Assembly (NCBI GenBank): GCA_017647795.1
Contig: JAGCJX010000015.1
Coordinates: 1 to 64,000 of the forward strand
DNA from: Bacteroidales bacterium
Lineage (GTDB): Bacteria > Bacteroidota > Bacteroidia > Bacteroidales > UBA932
Direction: 5' to 3'
DNA length: 64,000 bases
The position numbers and the translations under genes were made by a program. This document shows positions 36,099 through 44,260 of the stretch, one piece after another. Position 1 is the first letter of the stretch, and each line of letters starts with the position of its first letter. The notes beneath the pieces are model-generated. The model was given only the letters and a program-made list of their open reading frames with translations. It did no database searches and was not told the origin of the DNA.

Positions 36099-36977
36099 AT
36101 GGATAAAAAACTTAAAATTGTTGTCCTGGCCAAACAAGTGCCGGACACTCGCAACGTAGGAAAAGACGCGATGAAAGAAGACGGTACCGTCAATCGCGCC
36201 GCCCTGCCCGCCATCTTCAATCCCGAAGATATGAATGCGCTGGAACAAGCGCTTAGAATAAAAGACCTGATTCCCGGTACAGAAATCCAATTGCTGACCA
36301 TGGGTCCGGGTCGTGCTGCAGATGTCATCCGCGAAGGTATGTTCCGTGGCGCTGACGGCGGTATTCTTTTGACTGACCGCAAATTTGCTGGAGCAGATAC
36401 CTTGGCGACCTCCTACGCCTTGGCCCAAGCCATCAAGAAAATCAATCCCGACTTGATCATCGCAGGTCGTCAAGCGATCGACGGTGACACCGCTCAAGTA
36501 GGACCGCAAGTCGCAGAAAAACTGGACTTACCCCAAATCACCTACGCAGAAGAAGTCCTGGGATTGGAAAACGGCCGCATCACCATCCGCCGTCGTTTGG
36601 AACGCGGTGTGGAAGTGGTAGCATCTCCCCTGCCGGTGCTGGTGACCGTGACTGCTTCCGCAGCTCCCTGCCGTCCCCGCAACGCAAAACAACTGATGAA
36701 ATACAAACACGCTCGTACCTTGAGCGAAGACCAACAAGCGGAGCCCAACACCTACGCAGTAGCCTTGGACCAACGCGAATACCTCCGCATCCCGGAATGG
36801 GGTTATGCCGAAATTGGTGGTGAAGAAAACGGTTATGGTCTTGCCGGTTCACCGACCAAAGTTAAAAAGATCGAAAACATCATCCTCCAAGCCAAAGAAT
36901 CCAAGGTTCTCTCCGGCTCGGACGAAGACATCAACGGCTTGATCCAAGAATTGATCGCCAGCCACACCATCGGATAA
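36099..36977 (+). CDS. etfB: Electron transfer flavoprotein, beta subunit
   Basis: EtfB (292 residues) binds FAD or AMP and, with EtfA, shuttles electrons from acyl-CoA dehydrogenase. It has the KIVVLAKQVPDT start, NPEDMNALEQALRIKD, the TMGPGRAADVIREGMFRGADGGILL segment (shown here in pieces as TMGPGRAA and REGMFRGADG), and AGRQAIDGDTAQVGPQVAEKL, all characteristic. It is the first gene of a three-gene unit. Whether this Etf bifurcates electrons cannot be decided by eye. Confidence 0.95.
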   Translation: MDKKLKIVVLAKQVPDTRNVGKDAMKEDGTVNRAALPAIFNPEDMNALEQALRIKDLIPGTEIQLLTMGPGRAADVIREGMFRGADGGILLTDRKFAGADTLATSYALAQAIKKINPDLIIAGRQAIDGDTAQVGPQVAEKLDLPQITYAEEVLGLENGRITIRRRLERGVEVVASPLPVLVTVTASAAPCRPRNAKQLMKYKHARTLSEDQQAEPNTYAVALDQREYLRIPEWGYAEIGGEENGYGLAGSPTKVKKIENIILQAKESKVLSGSDEDINGLIQELIASHTIG

Positions 36978-36995
36978 CCTTAAACCCAGAAGAAA

Positions 36996-38009
36996 ATGAA
37001 CAACATCATAGTTTATTGCGAAACTGACAACGGCAAACTCTGCGACGTCAGTTTGGAATTGATGACCAAAGCCCGTGATTTGGCGGCTGCTTTGTCTTGT
37101 GACATTGAAGCCCTTTTGATTGGTCACAACGTAAAATCTTTGGCAGACGAATTGTACCAATACGGTGCAAAAGTCGTTCACTTGGCTGACGATCCGAAAT
37201 TGGAATTCTTCAGAACCTTGCCGTACGCTGCCATCACCATCGCTTTGTTCCGCCAAGAACAACCGCAAATCGCCCTCTTCGGAGCAACATCTGTCGGTCG
37301 CGACTTGGCTCCCCGCGTTTCCAGCGCTTTGCACAGCGGTTTGACGGCGGATTGCACCTGCTTGGAAATTGGTGACCACAAAGACAAAGAAAAAGAGTAC
37401 AAAAACTTGCTCTACCAAATCCGTCCCGCCTTCGGTGGTAACATCATTGCAACCATTGTGAACCCGGAGTGCCGTCCCCAAATGGCCACCGTTCGCGAAG
37501 GTGTGATGAAGAAAGAAGCCCTGGCTACTCCGGTTGCCGGCTCCATCCAACCGATCGAGGTGAACAACATTTTGAAAGACACCGACTTGGCTGTTGAAAT
37601 TATTGAAAGACATATCGAAGAAAGAAAAATTGACATCAAAGGCGCACAAATCATCGTTGCCGGTGGTTTCGGGGTTGGAAGCAAAGAAAACTTCCAATTG
37701 CTCTTTGACCTGGCAAAGGTACTGGGTGGTGAAGTAGGTGCTTCCCGCGCTGCTGTCGATGCCGGTTTCATTGACCACGCCCGTCAAATCGGACAAACAG
37801 GTGTAACCGTTCGCCCGAAACTCTTCATTTCCTGCGGTATTTCCGGTCAAATCCAACACACTGCCGGTATGGACCAATCTGCGATGATCATTTCCATCAA
37901 CAATGATCCGGATGCCCCCATCCACAAAATTGCAGACTACGCCATCGTAGGTGACCTCAACGAAATCATCCCCAAGATGATCAAGTCTTACAAACAAAAC
38001 AGCAAATAA
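36996..38009 (+). CDS. etfA: Electron transfer flavoprotein, alpha subunit
   Basis: EtfA, 337 residues. The C-terminal FAD-binding domain is clear: VAGGFGVGSKENFQLL, GGEVGASRAAVDAGF, IGQTGVTVRPKLFISCGISG and QHTAGMDQSAMIISINND. The N-terminal half pairs with EtfB. It lies 18 bases after etfB and 2 bases before the acyl-CoA dehydrogenase start. There is no N-terminal ferredoxin extension. Confidence 0.96.
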   Translation: MNNIIVYCETDNGKLCDVSLELMTKARDLAAALSCDIEALLIGHNVKSLADELYQYGAKVVHLADDPKLEFFRTLPYAAITIALFRQEQPQIALFGATSVGRDLAPRVSSALHSGLTADCTCLEIGDHKDKEKEYKNLLYQIRPAFGGNIIATIVNPECRPQMATVREGVMKKEALATPVAGSIQPIEVNNILKDTDLAVEIIERHIEERKIDIKGAQIIVAGGFGVGSKENFQLLFDLAKVLGGEVGASRAAVDAGFIDHARQIGQTGVTVRPKLFISCGISGQIQHTAGMDQSAMIISINNDPDAPIHKIADYAIVGDLNEIIPKMIKSYKQNSK

Positions 38010-38011
38010 TT

Positions 38012-39712
38012 ATGGCAAACTTTTATACTGACAATACCGACTTGAGCTTCCAGTTCCGTCATCCCTTGATGAAAAAAATTGTGGAACTGAAAGAATTGGA
38101 TTTCAAAGACAAAGACTTGTACGACTACGCTCCTGCCAACGCAGAAGATGCCATTGACTCGTATGAACGCGTAATGGAAGTGGTGGGTGAAATCTGTGGA
38201 GAAACCCTCAATGCCAATGCAGAACAAGTGGACCACGACGGTCCGGTCTGCGCCAACGGTCGCGTAACTTACGCTGCCGGTACTGCGGAAAACCAAGCAG
38301 CTCTGACCAAAGCGGGGGTTTATGGCATGAGCCTGCCCCGTCAATACGGCGGCTTGAATTTCTCGATGGTTCCCTATGTCATGTCTGCAGAATTGGTGGC
38401 TCGTGCAGATGCTGGTTTTGCCAACATCTGGGGACTCCAAGACTGTGCAGAAACCATCCACGAATTTGCTACCGAAGAAATTAAACAAGAGTTCTTGCCC
38501 CGCATCAATGCTGGTGAAACTTGCTCCATGGACTTGACCGAACCCGATGCAGGTTCTGACCTCCAATCCGTGATGTTGAAAGCCGAATGGAACGAAGAAA
38601 AAGGCATGTGGATGCTCAACGGTGTGAAACGTTTCATCACCAACGGTGACGCTCCCATCAAACTGGTTCTGGCCCGTTCCGAAGAAGGCACCCGCGACGG
38701 TCGTGGTTTGTCATACTTCGTTCACGATCAACAATGGGGTGGTGTAACCGTTCGCCGTATCGAAAACAAACTCGGTATCAAAGGTTCTCCGACCTGCGAA
38801 TTGGTGTTCAAAAATGCACCGGCAAAATTGGTAGGTGAACGCAAACTCGGTTTGATCAAATACGTGATGTCGTTGATGAACGGTGCCCGCCTCGGTGTCG
38901 GTGCCCAATCTGTGGGTATCTCCGAAGCCGCTTACCGCGAAGCATACAAATACGCACAAGAACGTCGCCAATTCGGCAAAGCCATCATCGAATTCCCGGC
39001 TGTGTACGAAATGTTGGGCGTGATCAAAGCCAAATTGCAAGCCTCTCGTGCAATTCTTTACGAAACCACCCGTTTCGTGGATATGTACAAGGCTTACGGA
39101 TTCTTGGCAGAAGAACGCAAGCTTACTCCGGAAGAACGTCAAGAGGCCAAAAAATACCAAAAATTGGCCGATATGTTTACACCCGTATTGAAGATGATGT
39201 CCAGCGAATACTGCAACCAAAACGCGTACGACTCATTGCAAATCCACGGTGGTTCCGGTTTCATGAAAGAATATCCGATCGAACGCATCTACCGCGATGC
39301 CCGCATCACCACCATCTACGAAGGTACCTCCCAATTGCAAACGGTAGCGGCCATCCGCTACGTGACCACAGGCGCGTACCTCGCACAAATTCGCGAATAC
39401 GAAAAGATGGAAATCAAACCGGAATTCGAAAGCTTGCGCCAACGTTTGATCGCGATGACCGAGCAATACGAACAAGCTTGCGCATTGGTGGTTGGTAAAG
39501 AGAATGCCTACGTGGACTTCCACGCCCGCCGCCTGGTGGAAATGGCTGCCCACATCATCATGTCTTACCTGTTGATCATCGACGCTTCCGCATGCGAAGA
39601 CTTCGCTGGCTCGGCCCGCGTCTTCACCGCAAAAGCCGAAGCATGGAACGCAGAACGCTACGCATACATTGCAAACTTCAACGAAGAAGATGTAGCAGAT
39701 TTCCGCTCATAA
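38012..39712 (+). CDS. Acyl-CoA dehydrogenase with C-terminal extension
   Basis: Flavin-dependent dehydrogenase that introduces (or, run in reverse, reduces) the 2,3 double bond of acyl-CoA with EtfAB as partner. The 566-residue protein has LTEPDAGSDLQSV in the FAD/substrate region, YAQERRQFGKAI, and YRDARITTIYEGTSQLQ with the likely catalytic Glu near residue 436. It is some 180 residues longer than short-chain enzymes such as butyryl-CoA dehydrogenase, the extra being C-terminal helices (about 445-566), as in the long Bacteroidota forms. Butyryl/crotonyl-CoA or a related acid is the likely substrate; not proven. Confidence 0.9.
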   Translation: MANFYTDNTDLSFQFRHPLMKKIVELKELDFKDKDLYDYAPANAEDAIDSYERVMEVVGEICGETLNANAEQVDHDGPVCANGRVTYAAGTAENQAALTKAGVYGMSLPRQYGGLNFSMVPYVMSAELVARADAGFANIWGLQDCAETIHEFATEEIKQEFLPRINAGETCSMDLTEPDAGSDLQSVMLKAEWNEEKGMWMLNGVKRFITNGDAPIKLVLARSEEGTRDGRGLSYFVHDQQWGGVTVRRIENKLGIKGSPTCELVFKNAPAKLVGERKLGLIKYVMSLMNGARLGVGAQSVGISEAAYREAYKYAQERRQFGKAIIEFPAVYEMLGVIKAKLQASRAILYETTRFVDMYKAYGFLAEERKLTPEERQEAKKYQKLADMFTPVLKMMSSEYCNQNAYDSLQIHGGSGFMKEYPIERIYRDARITTIYEGTSQLQTVAAIRYVTTGAYLAQIREYEKMEIKPEFESLRQRLIAMTEQYEQACALVVGKENAYVDFHARRLVEMAAHIIMSYLLIIDASACEDFAGSARVFTAKAEAWNAERYAYIANFNEEDVADFRS

Positions 39713-39762
39713 CACATCCTGCCGCTGACGGCGATACCCGCCTGGCAGTGCAACCCTATAGA

Positions 39763-39792
39763 GAAGCTGACCCCAACGGTCAGCTTCTTTTG
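39763..39792 (+). terminator. Terminator after acyl-CoA dehydrogenase
   Basis: GAAGCTGACC (39763-39772) pairs with GGTCAGCTTC (39778-39787), followed by TTTTGG. Confidence 0.8.
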
Positions 39793-39846
39793 GTTTCCCA
39801 AAACAGAAGAAATCCAGTTGAAATGCGGTCACTTAGCGAACATTTT

Positions 39847-39877
39847 TTTGCGGATTGAAAAATTGTTTCTATCTTTG
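39847..39877 (+). promoter_or_regulatory. Full-consensus promoter of tRNA-Met
   Basis: TTTG (39847-39850), a spacer of exactly 19, then TATCTTTG (39870-39877). This matches both Bacteroidota promoter elements and their spacing, 20 bases before the tRNA. Confidence 0.85.
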
Positions 39878-39897
39878 CCGTCCCAAAAGGAAATGAT

Positions 39898-39971
39898 GGC
39901 GAGATAGCTCAGCTGGTTAGAGCGCATGATTCATAATCATGAGGTCCCCGGTTCAATCCCGGGTCTCGCTA
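39898..39971 (+). tRNA. tRNA-Met (anticodon CAT)
   Basis: A complete cloverleaf of 74 bases: acceptor GGCGAGA with TCTCGCT (first pair G-T), D stem GCTC/GAGC, anticodon stem CATGA/TCATG around loop TTCATAA giving anticodon CAT, T arm CCCGG-TTCAATC-CCGGG and discriminator A. The 3' CCA is not encoded (CTA follows). Position 1-72 is a weak G-U pair and the anticodon stem lacks the three G-C pairs of initiators, so an elongator tRNA-Met is most likely; a lysidine-modified tRNA-Ile cannot be fully excluded. Confidence 0.96.
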
Positions 39972-39977
39972 CTAGAG

Positions 39978-40010
39978 AGCACTTACGAAACTTCGTGAGT
40001 GCTTTTTTTG
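39978..40010 (+). terminator. Terminator after tRNA-Met
   Basis: AGCACTTACGAA (39978-39989) pairs with TTCGTGAGTGCT (39992-40003) with one G-T, followed by a run of T. Confidence 0.9.
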
Positions 40011-40128
40011 TTTTATAGAGATCTCACTTATCCATCTTATTGAATATAGTCAAATGATCTGGCACACATTGTGCTGCACTGCCTTGAAGTTATCGGATTG
40101 AAATATTGCTTCATAAAAGCAGAATCGT

Positions 40129-40136
40129 TATTTTTG
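40129..40136 (+). promoter_or_regulatory. -7 promoter element for toxin-antitoxin pair
   Basis: TATTTTTG, exact TAnnTTTG, with TTG at 40106-40108 near the -33 position. It lies 30 bases ahead of the antitoxin ATG. Confidence 0.6.
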
Positions 40137-40165
40137 CATCCGTTGCACTTTAAAACTCTTTGATT

Positions 40166-40351
40166 ATGGCAACCTATACAATTACAGTAAATGAAAGGAC
40201 TAAGGCTGGAAGAGGTCTTGTGGAATACCTGCGTAGTCTTGGTGTTATCAATGAAGCCAATGACACCACGCTTAACGCCATAGAAGAACTGAAGACTGGC
40301 AAGGTAACAAGATGTAAATCCTTTGAAGATTACCTAGCCAGCATCAAGTGA
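40166..40351 (+). CDS. Antitoxin of a YafQ-type module
   Basis: A 61-residue protein starting at ATG 40166 (an upstream TTG at 40160 is less likely). The first strand TYTITVNERTKAGRGL suits a DNA-binding or dimerisation fold, and the C-terminal helix with LKTGKVTRCKSFEDYLASI looks like the toxin-wrapping tail of RelB/DinJ-like or DUF2683 antitoxins. It should neutralise the toxin encoded one base downstream and repress the shared promoter. The region is AT-richer than its neighbours, suggesting acquisition. Confidence 0.8.
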   Translation: MATYTITVNERTKAGRGLVEYLRSLGVINEANDTTLNAIEELKTGKVTRCKSFEDYLASIK

Positions 40352-40352
40352 T

Positions 40353-40637
40353 ATGAGAGAGATCATATTTACCCATCAGTTCAAGAAAGATCTGAAACTT
40401 GCAAGAAAAAGAAACCTACCCGAAGAAAAACTAAATGAGGTGGTCTTCAATCTTGCAAATGACATCCCTTTGCCTGTAGAACGAAAGGATCACAACCTAA
40501 CAGGTAAACTTGCTGGCTTTAGAGAATGCCACATTCAACCCAATTGGTTACTAATTTACAGTAAGGAAGACGAGGGCGAACTCCACATTCTTAATTTGGT
40601 AAGAACTGGCACTCACTCTGACCTTTTCAAGAAGTAA
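40353..40637 (+). CDS. YafQ/RelE-family mRNA interferase toxin
   Basis: A 94-residue ribosome-dependent endoribonuclease of the RelE superfamily. The sequence KDHNLTGKLAGFRECHIQP with NWLLIYSKEDEGEL and the end RTGTHSDLFKK are characteristic of YafQ; the C-terminal His in RTGTHSDLF corresponds to the catalytic His of E. coli YafQ. The ATG follows the antitoxin stop by one base. All the expected residues are present, so it looks active. Confidence 0.92.
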   Translation: MREIIFTHQFKKDLKLARKRNLPEEKLNEVVFNLANDIPLPVERKDHNLTGKLAGFRECHIQPNWLLIYSKEDEGELHILNLVRTGTHSDLFKK

Positions 40638-40666
40638 GGATTCACCTGCATCCGACCGTCATAGAA

Positions 40667-40699
40667 AAAGGAGATAGGCCAACGGCTTATCTCCTTTGT
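40667..40699. terminator. Bidirectional terminator after toxin-antitoxin pair
   Basis: AAAGGAGATA (40667-40676) pairs with TATCTCCTTT (40688-40697), with an inner GGCC/GGCT stem. It separates the toxin gene from the convergent lipoprotein gene. Confidence 0.75.
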
Positions 40700-40727
40700 G
40701 TTTGGATTCCGTATCGGAGGATCGAAC

Positions 40728-41195
40728 CTACTTAACTCTTACAAAGCGATAGGTTTCTTGGTAACGGTAGCTATAACCGGACTCCGTGTACTCTTCGAAA
40801 ATGAAAAGTTCCAAGTTGGTCGCATCCAATTTGAGGACGTCAAAATTCAGGACCTCCCCTTCCAGTACCAGGCGGAGTTTGGTGCCGTCCAGCGACCAGG
40901 TAAAGGGTTCTACAATGGGGTCGGATTCAATATCCGCTGATGCAACACCCCTACCGCCTTCTTGGAACTCGTAGTACATCGCTTCCTGTTCCGTAATGTT
41001 CTCGCTGTACTCATCCACCAGGGTGCCATTCTCATATTCTGCGCACTCCCAATAAGTAGCTTTCCATTTGCCAAGGATGCTGTATTCCTTATCCTCCGGT
41101 TGTTTGTCATCGTCTGTTTTGTCGCAGGAAGCCACAGAAAGGCCCAAGCCCATCACCAGCACCAACGCACCGAAAAGTTTCATCAGTTTTTTCAT
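40728..41195 (-). CDS. Small lipocalin-like lipoprotein
   Basis: A 155-residue lipoprotein. MKKLMKLFGALVLVMGLGLSVASC carries the lipobox, and CDKTDDD places acidic residues after the Cys as in surface-export signals. The mature part (ILGKWKATYWECAEYENG, YYEFQEGGRG, FTWSLDGTKLRLV, YRYQETYRFVRVK) has the GxW start and eight-strand rhythm of Bacteroidota lipocalin-like domains. Ligand unknown. It follows the S9 peptidase gene by 38 bases without a visible promoter, so it may be cotranscribed. Confidence 0.7.
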   Translation of the reverse strand: MKKLMKLFGALVLVMGLGLSVASCDKTDDDKQPEDKEYSILGKWKATYWECAEYENGTLVDEYSENITEQEAMYYEFQEGGRGVASADIESDPIVEPFTWSLDGTKLRLVLEGEVLNFDVLKLDATNLELFIFEEYTESGYSYRYQETYRFVRVK

Positions 41196-41233
41196 GTTGT
41201 AAAGTCGTTAAAGGTTTATAAATAAGGTTAAAA

Positions 41234-43705
41234 TTAGTCGTTGTTCATTTGGACAATGTCCACACTGTTCTCGTAGTCGCCCAGCAACCATTCGCTAAAG
41301 TGGTCGGCCATGCGCCAGAAGAAGTATTCGTCCATGTCACCAAAGCCGTGGCGTTGACCCGGGAGGATGAGCATGTCGAAACGTTTGTTGGCCCGGATCA
41401 AGGCATTCACAACGCGCATGGTGTTGCCAGGATGCACGTTGTCGTCGATGTCTCCGTGCACCAACAACAGACGGCCTTTGAGGTTCTTTGCCAAATCGGC
41501 GTTTTTGTCAATGCTGTACACAAAGGTCGTATCGCCTTTTTCCGTGATTTTCTCCAGGATACCGTGGTGCTGTTCACTCCACCAGCGGTTGTAGATGCTA
41601 TTGTCGTGGTTACCCGCGCAAGAAACTGCGGCTTTGTAGAAGTCCGGGTAGGAGAGGATGGCAGCAGTTGACATAAATCCACCACCCGAGTGACCGTGGA
41701 TACCGACTCGTTTGATGTCCATGTAAGGACGTTGGGCGGCCAATTGTTGGAGGGCGTATTTCTGGTCTTCCAAACCATAATCACGCAAATTGCCGTAACC
41801 GTAGTTGTGATACCATTTCGAGCGGTTCGGGTGACCACCGCGGTTGCCGACAGTGACCACAATGAACCCGACTTGTGCCAAGCGGTCCACCCGGTTCATG
41901 CCCTGACTCCAGAAGTAGTTGGTCGCTTCTACTTGGGGTCCCGGATACACGTACTCAATGACCGGATAAGACTTGTTCGGATCAAAGTCAAAGGGCTTGT
42001 AGATCACACCGTACAAATCGGTCACACCATCCGCAGCTTTTACTGTAAACGGTTCAGGGAACTGGTAGCCTGCTGCCATCAACAAAGAAAGGTCAGCAGT
42101 CTCCAAGTCCATGATCTTCTTGCCCTTGCCATCAAACAAAGTGTTGGCCGGAGCCGTATCAACACGGGAGTAACTGCTGACGAAGTATTCGCCTTTCTCC
42201 GACATACCGATGCGGCTGTCGTAATTGCCCGGGTTCAGCAGTTGCATCTTCCCTCCATCCCAACTTGCCCGGTAGAGGTGCATGTAGTACGGGTTTTCTT
42301 CGGGATTTACACCGGAAGCGGTAAAAAAGACGGTGCGGTCCTTCTCGTTTACCGCCACAATTTCGTGCACGTGGAAAGCTCCGTCGGTGATGGCATTTTT
42401 CAAAGTACCGTCTGCCGCATACAAGTAAAGATGGGCCCAACCGTTGCGTTCTGACCATTGAATCAGCTCCTTACCTCCATTCACAACTTTCAAGGGGCGG
42501 GTTTCAACATAGGTATTCAGACGTTCCTCGATGATGACACGGGCACTGTCCTCCGCAACATAAACAGCACAGATATCTGTGCGTTTCAAGTCCCGGCTAA
42601 CCCGCTCGATGTAGAATTTCTCATTGTCTCCCAACCACACCGACGGGACATAATCCTTGTACTTATACTCCTTGGAATAAGGACGGTTCAAGATGCCCAA
42701 CATCTGATCCTTGAATGCGTCAGTACGAATCACACGGCTGCTGTCTGTGGTTGTATCAAAGAGATACAGGTAAGTCTTCGGACTGGGTTCGCCCGGCATT
42801 TGGTACTTGTACGTTTCCAACTTCGGACGAGGTTGGCTCAACACGTCAATGACCCAGAAATCTTTGATTCCCGTCATGTCGTAACGGCAGGTTGCAAAAT
42901 AACGGGAGTCGGGAGACCAATACACATTGGCAGCATAGCGTTTGTTGGTATCGCGGTCGCCGTGTCCACGGTAATCCGATCCGCCGTAAGCAAAGTCTTC
43001 TTTTCCGTCAAAGGTCAAGCGGTGTTCCACGAAGGTAGAGTCTTTCTCATCCTCCATGAACTTGCGCAGGTTTTCCATGTCGGTGTAGTAGATGTCCAAA
43101 CCACGGACGTACACCACGCGGCTGCTGTCCGGAGAAATGGAAGCCCAACGCGGGAAATGTTTCTTCTTGTCCTGATCGCTGACATCTGTCAACGTCTTGG
43201 TTGCGATATCGTATTCGAATCGGAAGGTCTTTTTGACTTGCTTAGCCGGTTTCTTGGGGGCATCTTCAACCGCTTCGGCTTTCTTCTTCTTCGGTTTTTC
43301 GTCCGTCATCACGGTGCTGGGTACCTCAAAGGTGAAGGTCTTGTCATCCTTCAGGCGCAATCCCCTCATGGGAATGTGCTGTGCATCAAAGGGATCTTTG
43401 ATAATTTCCGTCAGCTGCATCGCCAGACGGTCCATGTCAAAGACCGGAGTTTTGGTCTTGGCTACAGGGTCCACGATGTAGGCATTTTCCCCATAAGGAG
43501 TTTTCCACCAATACCAGAAACGGTTGGTTTCCTTGAACCAGTTCGGGGTGATGGTGGTGCTGAACACCATTTGATTGACTTTCTTGGTCGAGAAGCGTTC
43601 TGCCAACGCATAGTTCGGCTCGGTCACCGGAGTCTGCTGCGCACGGGCTGTCCAGGCACTACCGCCCAACAACAACGCCAAAGAAAGGATTTTAAAGAAT
43701 TTCAT
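41234..43705 (-). CDS. Exported S9 family prolyl oligopeptidase/dipeptidyl peptidase
   Basis: An 823-residue serine peptidase with a signal peptide ending ARAQ (about residue 22). A DPP-IV-type beta-propeller (WASISPDSSRVVYVRG, YWSPDSRYFATCRYD) is followed by the alpha/beta hydrolase domain with the nucleophile Ser in GHSGGGF (about residue 672), Asp in HGDIDDNVHPG (about 752) and His in GQRHGFGD (about 786). A Lys-rich insert (about 128-160) interrupts the propeller. It would release dipeptides from peptides in the periplasm. Exact P1 preference cannot be read from the sequence. The phosphoesterase gene lies 12 bases upstream. Confidence 0.93.
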   Translation of the reverse strand: MKFFKILSLALLLGGSAWTARAQQTPVTEPNYALAERFSTKKVNQMVFSTTITPNWFKETNRFWYWWKTPYGENAYIVDPVAKTKTPVFDMDRLAMQLTEIIKDPFDAQHIPMRGLRLKDDKTFTFEVPSTVMTDEKPKKKKAEAVEDAPKKPAKQVKKTFRFEYDIATKTLTDVSDQDKKKHFPRWASISPDSSRVVYVRGLDIYYTDMENLRKFMEDEKDSTFVEHRLTFDGKEDFAYGGSDYRGHGDRDTNKRYAANVYWSPDSRYFATCRYDMTGIKDFWVIDVLSQPRPKLETYKYQMPGEPSPKTYLYLFDTTTDSSRVIRTDAFKDQMLGILNRPYSKEYKYKDYVPSVWLGDNEKFYIERVSRDLKRTDICAVYVAEDSARVIIEERLNTYVETRPLKVVNGGKELIQWSERNGWAHLYLYAADGTLKNAITDGAFHVHEIVAVNEKDRTVFFTASGVNPEENPYYMHLYRASWDGGKMQLLNPGNYDSRIGMSEKGEYFVSSYSRVDTAPANTLFDGKGKKIMDLETADLSLLMAAGYQFPEPFTVKAADGVTDLYGVIYKPFDFDPNKSYPVIEYVYPGPQVEATNYFWSQGMNRVDRLAQVGFIVVTVGNRGGHPNRSKWYHNYGYGNLRDYGLEDQKYALQQLAAQRPYMDIKRVGIHGHSGGGFMSTAAILSYPDFYKAAVSCAGNHDNSIYNRWWSEQHHGILEKITEKGDTTFVYSIDKNADLAKNLKGRLLLVHGDIDDNVHPGNTMRVVNALIRANKRFDMLILPGQRHGFGDMDEYFFWRMADHFSEWLLGDYENSVDIVQMNND

Positions 43706-43717
43706 AAGTCAGTAGGG

Positions 43718-44233
43718 TTATTTGTTTTCGTTTCGGTTGATGGATTTCTCCCACTCACAGACCTCCATGTCGTAGATACGTCCCTCATCAATTCGGAAAC
43801 GCAGGGCTGTGCGGACCTGGTGAAACCCAGAAATACCGGCAGCTCCGGGATTCAGCACCAACATGTTACGCGGTTTGTCATTGACCACCTTGAGGATGTG
43901 AGAATGTCCACAGACAAAGATGTCCGGACGATGGGCTTCAATGAGTTGGTAGGCTTTGAAATCATAACGGCCGGGGTAACCGCCAATGTGCATCATCAAA
44001 ATGCGCATCCCACCACATTCAAAAAACTGGGTATAGGGATAGACCAACCGGATGTCTGTGCCATCACAATTTCCATACACCCCGCGCAACGGCTTCACCG
44101 CAGCAATCTTGCGCGCCGTTTCCAAATCACCAAAATCACCGGCATGCCAAATCTCATCCACCGGCTCCAGGAACTTGGCCACGGGGGCATCAAAATAACA
44201 ATGCGTATCGGAGATCAAACCAATGTAGGGCAT
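43718..44233 (-). CDS. YfcE-type metallophosphoesterase
   Basis: A 171-residue cytoplasmic calcineurin-fold phosphodiesterase of the YfcE/MJ0936 family. All metal-binding blocks are present: LISDTHCYFD (DxH), IWHAGDFGD (GD), GNCDG (GNxD), LMMHIGGYPG (H) and CGHSHI (GHxH). The physiological substrate is unknown. It lies 27 bases after the NagX-like gene and 12 before the S9 peptidase gene. Confidence 0.92.
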   Translation of the reverse strand: MPYIGLISDTHCYFDAPVAKFLEPVDEIWHAGDFGDLETARKIAAVKPLRGVYGNCDGTDIRLVYPYTQFFECGGMRILMMHIGGYPGRYDFKAYQLIEAHRPDIFVCGHSHILKVVNDKPRNMLVLNPGAAGISGFHQVRTALRFRIDEGRIYDMEVCEWEKSINRNENK

Positions 44234-44260
44234 CTGTCGCTCTGTTCTTCGGATTGGAAA

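Noticed and set aside
39898..39971. Initiator tRNA (fMet) assignment
   Set aside because: The anticodon stem lacks the three consecutive G-C pairs of initiator tRNAs.
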